The notes beneath the pieces are model-generated. The model searched no databases, was not told where the DNA came from, and worked only from the letters and a program-made list of their open reading frames with translations. DNA of 18,037 bases from JALHRI01 sp044351685 (GTDB lineage: Bacteria > Pseudomonadota > Alphaproteobacteria > Rickettsiales > UBA3002): positions 1-18,037 of the forward strand of contig JBILFK010000019.1 of NCBI GenBank assembly GCA_044351685.1, read 5' to 3'. The number at the start of each line of letters is the position of its first letter. Within the stretch, counting starts at the first letter, position 1. Shown here in pieces: positions 13,276-18,037 of the stretch. The position numbers were made by a program, and so were the translations under genes.

Positions 13276-14072
13276 TGGATCATTATCTTATCGCCGCACT
13301 GCTTGGCGTTGTTGAGGGGCTGACAGAATTTATCCCTGTCTCTTCTACCGGCCACCTGATTTTATTTGTAGATTTGCTGGGCTTTAAAGGCCCGCATGGG
13401 CGCGTATTTGAAATTGTGATTCAGCTTGGCGCCATTTTGGCGGTGTGCTGGCTTTACCGTATGAAATTATGGCAAGTGGCGCGCGGCGCGGTGATTTTCG
13501 ACGGCGAAGCCTGGCGCTTTGCGCGCAATATCAAGCTGGCATTTATTCCGGCGGCGCTGATTGGTGTGGCGTTTCATGACACCATTAAATCGGCGTTGTT
13601 TTCGACGCAGGTGGTTTCGGTGGCGCTCATTGTTGGTGGCATCGCCATTCTGCTGATTGAAAAATACAAACCCGCGCCGCGTGTGTTCAACACCGATAGT
13701 ATGCACTGGAAAACCGCCATTGCCATTGGCTGCTTTCAGGCACTTGCAATGATACCGGGTGTTTCGCGCTCGGGCGCGACTATTATGGGCGCGTTGCTGT
13801 GCGGCCTTGATAGGCGCGCGGCAGCAGAATTTTCGTTCTTTCTGGCGATTCCCACCATGTTGGCCGCCACCTGTTTTGATTTATACAAAAACTGGCATTT
13901 TCTAAACAGCCACGATGCTGGTGTGATTGCGGTGGGGTTCATCGCAGCGTTTCTTAGTGGCCGCCTGGTGGTATCACGCGTGCTCGATTTTGTGGGCAAG
14001 CATGGCTTCGCCCCATTTGCCTATTACCGCATTGCGCTTGGCACTATTATGCTGATGATTATGTTCGCGTAA
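13275..14072 (+). CDS. uppP: Undecaprenyl-diphosphate phosphatase (UppP/BacA family)
   Basis: This integral membrane enzyme dephosphorylates undecaprenyl diphosphate, regenerating the lipid carrier for peptidoglycan and other envelope polymers. At 265 residues it has the usual length, with many hydrophobic helices. Both family signatures are intact: EGLTEFIPVSSTGHLIL (14-30) with the catalytic Glu and Ser/His residues, and the PGVSRSGATI loop (161-170). The ATG overlaps the petC stop by one base, so it is almost certainly translated from the end of the bc1 transcript. Its last 14 bases overlap the end of murJ on the opposite strand. Loss typically changes bacitracin sensitivity in other bacteria. 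Confidence 0.95.
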   Translation: MDHYLIAALLGVVEGLTEFIPVSSTGHLILFVDLLGFKGPHGRVFEIVIQLGAILAVCWLYRMKLWQVARGAVIFDGEAWRFARNIKLAFIPAALIGVAFHDTIKSALFSTQVVSVALIVGGIAILLIEKYKPAPRVFNTDSMHWKTAIAIGCFQALAMIPGVSRSGATIMGALLCGLDRRAAAEFSFFLAIPTMLAATCFDLYKNWHFLNSHDAGVIAVGFIAAFLSGRLVVSRVLDFVGKHGFAPFAYYRIALGTIMLMIMFA

Positions 14073-15600
14073 GCGTGCGTTTAATATCGCCGATGCTCAC
14101 GGTGCGCAGCAGCAGAAGCATGACACCATACACCGCGCCACCAGCGGCAATCAGCGCCAGCAACATGCCTACGCGCAGTTCCATATCGCTGTGCCAGTAA
14201 GGCTCGGCAAGCGGTGTGAGCGCCAGCAAGGCGGCACCCATGCTAAGGCTGGCGAACAACATTTTGGCGCTGCGAATTTTTAACTGTCTATCCATCACGA
14301 AGATATTGCGCTGGTGCAGCAATTTCGCCATCCATAGCACATTCACCCAGCTGGCCGCACTGGTGGCCATCGCCAAGCCTACATGCTTGAACGGGTGAAT
14401 GAGTATGAGGTTCAGCACAAGGTTAATCGCAACACACACCACCGCAATACGAAACGGCGTTTTAGTATCGTGATTGGCAAAAAACCCCGGCGCTAATACT
14501 TTGACTGCTAGAAAGGCGGGTAGCCCTGCCGCAAACGCCATCAGTGCATGGGCGGTGGCGGTGGCATCGGTGACAGTGAAGGCACCGTGCAGATACAGCA
14601 CGTTAATCATGGGCGTGGCAATCACCAGGCACGCCACCATCGAAGGCAGGCCGAACAGCATGGTAATTTCAAGCCCGCGATTCATGGTATGATGCACTTT
14701 TTCGTGCGCACCTTCGCGGATTTGTTTGGAAAGCATGGGCAGCAGCGCAGTGCCCACCGCCACGCCAATCATGCCGATGGGCAGTTCGGTGATGCGGTCA
14801 GCGTAATAGAGATATGATACTGCTTCCGGGATGCTTGAGGCAATAATCACATCGACCAGTAAATTAAGCTGCTGCACGCCCGAGCCAAGCGCGGCAGGCG
14901 CCATGAGTATCAGCATGCTGCGCAAACGTTTGGTCATGCGCGGCACCAGCAGCGAGGGCAGCATATCGTGACGCCTACAAATGGCGATCAGCCAGCCTAG
15001 TTGTACAATACCTGCGATAAACACCGCAATGGCTTGGGCATGCGCGGGGGTTTCGGTGTAATCGGTTAAAAACAGCAACCCGGCAATCATGCAGAGATTC
15101 AGCAGAATCGGGTTAGCGGCAGGGGCGGCGAATTTGTTGATGGAATTGAGAATACCACCCAGCAGCGACACCAGCGAAATAAACAAAATATAGGGAAAAC
15201 AGATTTGCGACAGCACCACGGTGAGGTGAAGTTTTTCAGGGTCATTGGTGAAGCCGGGGGCGAAGAGCGGGGTGATCCACGGCATGAATATAATAAACAC
15301 CGCATTCAGCAGCAGCAGCACGACGAGTAACACCGATAACACTTCCGAGGCAAATTGCCGGGCTTCCTGCCGCCCCTCGCTTGTTAAGATCGCCGCGAAC
15401 GAAGGTACAAAGGCAGCGTTAAACGCGCCTTCGGCAAACAGCCGGCGAAAAAAGTTGGGCAGCTTAAAGGCGACAAAAAATGCATCCGAAAGGAAGCTCG
15501 CGCCCATGGCATTGGCCATTAACACGTCGCGCACAAAACCGGTGATGCGCGAAATCAGTGTAAAAAAACCGATGGTAGCGGTGGATTTGACGAGTGACAT
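14059..15600 (-). CDS. murJ: Lipid II flippase MurJ (MviN)
   Basis: MurJ moves lipid II across the inner membrane for peptidoglycan assembly. The 513 residues form the MOP-superfamily pattern of about fourteen hydrophobic helices. The N-terminal block RITGFVRDVLMA, then SDAFFVAFKLPNFFRRLFAE, then GAFNAAFVP is diagnostic. Residues needed in E. coli MurJ are present at matching positions: Arg18, Arg24, Asp39 and Arg52, and the ADR motif at about 267-269 corresponds to E. coli Arg270. The gene is divergent from ribF across a 55-base gap and overlaps uppP tail to tail by 14 bases. Its ribosome site is weak. Confidence 0.96.
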   Translation of the reverse strand: MSLVKSTATIGFFTLISRITGFVRDVLMANAMGASFLSDAFFVAFKLPNFFRRLFAEGAFNAAFVPSFAAILTSEGRQEARQFASEVLSVLLVVLLLLNAVFIIFMPWITPLFAPGFTNDPEKLHLTVVLSQICFPYILFISLVSLLGGILNSINKFAAPAANPILLNLCMIAGLLFLTDYTETPAHAQAIAVFIAGIVQLGWLIAICRRHDMLPSLLVPRMTKRLRSMLILMAPAALGSGVQQLNLLVDVIIASSIPEAVSYLYYADRITELPIGMIGVAVGTALLPMLSKQIREGAHEKVHHTMNRGLEITMLFGLPSMVACLVIATPMINVLYLHGAFTVTDATATAHALMAFAAGLPAFLAVKVLAPGFFANHDTKTPFRIAVVCVAINLVLNLILIHPFKHVGLAMATSAASWVNVLWMAKLLHQRNIFVMDRQLKIRSAKMLFASLSMGAALLALTPLAEPYWHSDMELRVGMLLALIAAGGAVYGVMLLLLRTVSIGDIKRTLTRT

Positions 15601-15655
15601 CGCTATGCTTTATCAAGTTCACACAAATAGTAAACGCTGAATCACTGGTTGCCCT

Positions 15656-16579
15656 ATGCGTATTATCCGAATTGGCGTGTCTTCTCTTGCGCAATCTGCT
15701 GAAGCTTCGGCGCTGGCAATGGGCAATTTTGATGGCGTGCATCGCGGCCACAAAGCGGTGCTGGATACCATGCTGCACGCTGCGCGAACACACCGTTTGC
15801 TGCCTTCGGTGCTGACATTTTACCCGCATCCGCGCCAGATATTTGCACCGCAGTTACCGCCGTTTTTATTGCAGACACCTGCGCAGAAATTTGCACAGCT
15901 TAAAGCCGCAGGCGTGGCGCAATGTTTTGTGCTGCGCTTTGACCGCGCCACCATCGCGCTGAGCGCTGAGGCGTTTATCGCGCAGGTAATTCGCGCGCAG
16001 TGCCGCGCAGCATTTGTGGCGACCGGTGAAAATTTCCGCTTCGGCCACAAGCGGCAAGGCACCACCGCACTGCTTGCCGCGCAGCCAGAGTTTACTGCGG
16101 TTGCCGTGCCGCATGTGCTGCATGCGGGCGGGGTCTGTTCTTCCAGTGCCATTCGTGCGGCGCTTAGCGGAGGTAACGTGGTGAATGCTGCTGCCTTGCT
16201 GGGCAGGCCGCCCACATTGATAGGCCGCGTAGTGCATGGCGATGGGCGCGGCGCAACGATTGGTTTCCCGACCGCGAATATTGCGTTGCCAGAAGCGATG
16301 TTGCGCCCGGCGCATGGCGTATATGCCGTGAAGCTGAGCTGCGAGGGAGTGGCGCATCGCGGGGTGGCGAATTTTGGCACCCGCCCCACCTTCGCAGGCG
16401 AAGAGCCGCGGCTTGAAGTGCATCTGCTCGATTATCAGGGCGATTTGTATGGCAAGCGGGTGGAAGTAACGCTGATAGCGTATTTGCGCGGCGAACAGAA
16501 GTTTGCCGATGTGGAAGCACTCAAAGCGCAAATTCAGCGTGATTGCGTATCGGCGCGCGAAGCGCTATCAAGCGCCTAA
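15656..16579 (+). CDS. ribF: Bifunctional riboflavin kinase / FAD synthetase
   Basis: RibF phosphorylates riboflavin to FMN and adenylylates FMN to FAD in the cytoplasm. The 307 residues contain both domains. The N-terminal FAD synthetase has GNFDGVHRGH (23-32), TFYPHPR (54-60), TGENFRFGHKRQG (123-135) and SSSAIR (162-167). The C-terminal kinase has GRVVHGDGRGATIGFPTANI (190-209), GVYAV (221-225) and NFGTRPTF (239-246). Position 200, often Arg in RibF proteins, is Ala here. No clear ribosome site precedes the ATG at 15656. It is followed after one base by lspA; the ileS gene that often separates ribF and lspA in other proteobacteria is absent. Confidence 0.94.
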   Translation: MRIIRIGVSSLAQSAEASALAMGNFDGVHRGHKAVLDTMLHAARTHRLLPSVLTFYPHPRQIFAPQLPPFLLQTPAQKFAQLKAAGVAQCFVLRFDRATIALSAEAFIAQVIRAQCRAAFVATGENFRFGHKRQGTTALLAAQPEFTAVAVPHVLHAGGVCSSSAIRAALSGGNVVNAAALLGRPPTLIGRVVHGDGRGATIGFPTANIALPEAMLRPAHGVYAVKLSCEGVAHRGVANFGTRPTFAGEEPRLEVHLLDYQGDLYGKRVEVTLIAYLRGEQKFADVEALKAQIQRDCVSAREALSSA

Positions 16580-16580
16580 T

Positions 16581-17084
16581 ATGAAATTATCTTCGACCAT
16601 TTTTTATGATGCAACGCGCACCCCTCGTTTGGCGGCAGTGGCGCTGGCCATTCTTGTTGCCGATCAGCTTAGCAAGCTTTGGTTGCTTGATTACTTGGCG
16701 ATGGGTGCGCATGCACCAGTGGAAGTGACTTCGTTTTTCAAACTGGTGATGGTGTGGAATTATGGCATTAGTTTTGGCATGCTGGCGATGCCCGATAGCT
16801 GGATGCCAGTGCTGCTGATTGCGTTAGCAGTAGTGATTTCCGCGATTTTATGGCGGCTTGCGCATCAAACCCACGATAGGGTGGAAGCGCTGGCCTACAT
16901 GGTGATTATAGGCGGTGCGCTTGGCAATGCGATTGACCGTGTGCGCTATGGCGCGGTAGCGGATTTCTTTTATTTTCATGTTGGCTCGCTGGGCTGGCCC
17001 GCCTTTAACATTGCGGACGCCAGTATTTTTTGCGGGGTTGCAGCCATTTTATTTCGTAGTGTATTGTCGCGTCAGCGCACTTGA
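16581..17084 (+). CDS. lspA: Lipoprotein signal peptidase (signal peptidase II)
   Basis: LspA removes signal peptides from diacylglyceryl-modified prolipoproteins in the inner membrane. The 167 residues have four hydrophobic helices and both catalytic aspartates: Asp119 in GGALGNAIDR (111-120) and Asp146 in AFNIADASI (141-149). Asp28 and Lys32 in ADQLSK and the WNYGISFGML segment (59-68) also match the family. The ATG at 16581 comes one base after the ribF stop; an earlier in-frame start at 16503 would lie within ribF and add a hydrophilic extension foreign to the family. A predicted lipoprotein substrate is encoded 30 bases downstream. Confidence 0.95.
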   Translation: MKLSSTIFYDATRTPRLAAVALAILVADQLSKLWLLDYLAMGAHAPVEVTSFFKLVMVWNYGISFGMLAMPDSWMPVLLIALAVVISAILWRLAHQTHDRVEALAYMVIIGGALGNAIDRVRYGAVADFFYFHVGSLGWPAFNIADASIFCGVAAILFRSVLSRQRT

Positions 17085-17114
17085 ATTCCCTGCGAAAGCC
17101 AGTATGTTTGCGGC

Positions 17115-17711
17115 ATGAAAACAATTTTTTTGGCGATTCCGATTTTGGCGATGCTTACCGCGTGCAGCGGCAACGATGTGCGCAGCACGCTGGGGCTTGA
17201 ATACGAAGAGCCGGATGAATTTGTGGTGCTTTCGCGCCCACCGCTTTCGGTGCCGCCCGAATTTAATTTGCGCCCACCCAAGCCCGGCCAAGAACCAAAA
17301 TCTGGCAATCCGCAGGCCGCTGCGCGTAAAGCGCTGCTTGGCAGCGAACCCAAACCCGCCACACTTGATGAGGTGGAACAGCCTGCCGTCGACACTGCGG
17401 TTACCCCTGTGCTTAGCAGTGATGCTACCAGTAACGGCGAATCACTGTTGCTGCAAAAAACCGGTGCCGCGAAAGCCGACCCCGATATTCGCAAAAAACT
17501 TGGGGTCGATACCAGCAAACCAAAACCCGCCTCGGCTGCCAAGCGGCTGATCGAAAAAATCAATCCTTCGGAAAAAGCCGAGCCACTGGTGGACGCCACC
17601 AAAGAAACTGAACGTTTGCGCAAGGTAAAGCAGAGCGGCAAAAAAATAAACGATGGCAAGGTGCCCACCATTGATCCTTCGAAAACCTCTGTCATCGATA
17701 AAATTTTCTAA
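17115..17711 (+). CDS. DUF3035-type lipoprotein (possibly BamF-like)
   Basis: This 198-residue protein has a lipoprotein signal: a short hydrophobic segment ending AMLTAC with lipidated Cys17. After it comes the block LGLEYEEPDEFVVLSRPPLS (26-45), continuing into PPEFNLRPP, which is the recognisable feature of the alphaproteobacterial DUF3035 family. Some members have been linked to the outer-membrane assembly complex as BamF; that assignment is from memory and tentative. The remainder is hydrophilic, rich in Lys, Pro, Ala and Glu, with no clear fold, and ends TIDPSKTSVIDKIF. The residue after Cys is Ser, compatible with outer-membrane sorting. It sits between lspA and an M16 peptidase gene. 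Confidence 0.82.
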   Translation: MKTIFLAIPILAMLTACSGNDVRSTLGLEYEEPDEFVVLSRPPLSVPPEFNLRPPKPGQEPKSGNPQAAARKALLGSEPKPATLDEVEQPAVDTAVTPVLSSDATSNGESLLLQKTGAAKADPDIRKKLGVDTSKPKPASAAKRLIEKINPSEKAEPLVDATKETERLRKVKQSGKKINDGKVPTIDPSKTSVIDKIF

Positions 17712-17730
17712 GCGTTAGGATATTCCCGCA

Positions 17731-18037
17731 TGCTGAAACGATGGTTCCTGCCCTTAACGGTGCTGCTGGTGCTGGCAGCGGCCTTGTTATTTGGCAAGCA
17801 TTGGGTGGGCACCAACACGCCTTACCGCATTGAAGATGCCGTGCCGGTCTCGCGCTACACGTTGCAAAACGGGCTTGAGGTGGTGGTCATCCCCAATGAC
17901 CGCGTGCCTGCCGTGACCCAAATGTTATGGCTGAAAGCTGGCGGCGCCGATGACCCAGGCAACCTGCCGGGTATCGCGCATTTTCTGGAACATTTAATGT
18001 TCACCGGCACGCCTGAATATCCCGAAGGGGCAATCGA
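17731..18037 (+). CDS. M16 family zinc peptidase, N-terminal part
   Basis: The frame starts at ATG 17731 with AGGA (17718-17721) nine bases upstream and stays open for 102 codons to the window edge. A hydrophobic segment at residues 6-21 is a signal peptide or membrane anchor. The M16 core begins near residue 43 with YTLQNGLEVVVIPNDRVP (43-60), then WLKAGGADDP (67-76), and the inverted zinc motif HFLEH (His84, Glu87, His88) followed by LMFTGT. The usual downstream Glu ligand is outside the window. In alphaproteobacteria such genes often come as a catalytic and a non-catalytic pair. This copy has the metal-binding residues, so it is probably the active member. Confidence 0.92.

Overview
The window looks like core chromosome of an alphaproteobacterium with a respiratory, diderm lifestyle. 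The evidence is a separate Rieske/cytochrome b/cytochrome c1 operon, a priA–transaldolase–DUF484–xerC neighbourhood, an lspA–DUF3035 lipoprotein–M16 peptidase block, and intergenic palindromes beginning GTCATTGCGA of the kind dispersed in many proteobacterial genomes. The genus cannot be named from the sequence alone. No phage, insertion sequence, CRISPR array, rRNA or tRNA was seen, and base composition and codon use look even throughout.

Layout. Bases 1-324 (minus) hold the N-terminus of the replication-restart helicase PriA. A palindromic repeat separates it from a divergent transaldolase gene (444-1097). A gene-free, hairpin-rich gap of about 330 bases follows, then a DUF484 protein and the tyrosine recombinase xerC (1429-3111). 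An 88-residue protein of unknown function lies tail to tail with xerC (3112-3378, minus). Divergent from it is a tightly coupled sulfate/thiosulfate ABC importer operon, sbp-cysT-cysW-cysA (3450-7273). After a structured 190-base gap come an AmpG-like permease (7464-8696) and hemF (8771-9766). hemF is preceded by a perfect FNR/Anr-type box. trmL (9904-10374, minus) is convergent with hemF and divergent from the bc1 operon petA-petB-petC (10483-13275), which runs directly into uppP (13275-14072). murJ (14059-15600, minus) overlaps the end of uppP. ribF, lspA, a DUF3035 lipoprotein gene and the start of an M16 peptidase gene (15656-18037) close the window.

How the genes fit together. HemF makes heme precursor for the cytochromes encoded next door by petB and petC. 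UppP recycles the undecaprenyl carrier, MurJ exports lipid II, and AmpG-like permeases import muropeptides, so three steps of the peptidoglycan cycle are represented. LspA matures lipoproteins, and a predicted lipoprotein is encoded immediately after it.

I found no new multi-gene defence or mobile system. The points worth a second look are a roughly 70-residue insertion with two hydrophobic stretches in cytochrome b, the FNR box at the oxygen-dependent hemF, and several families of small intergenic repeats: a shared rearranged module, period-7 tandem repeats in front of two genes, and a repeat remnant that carries the start codon of sbp.
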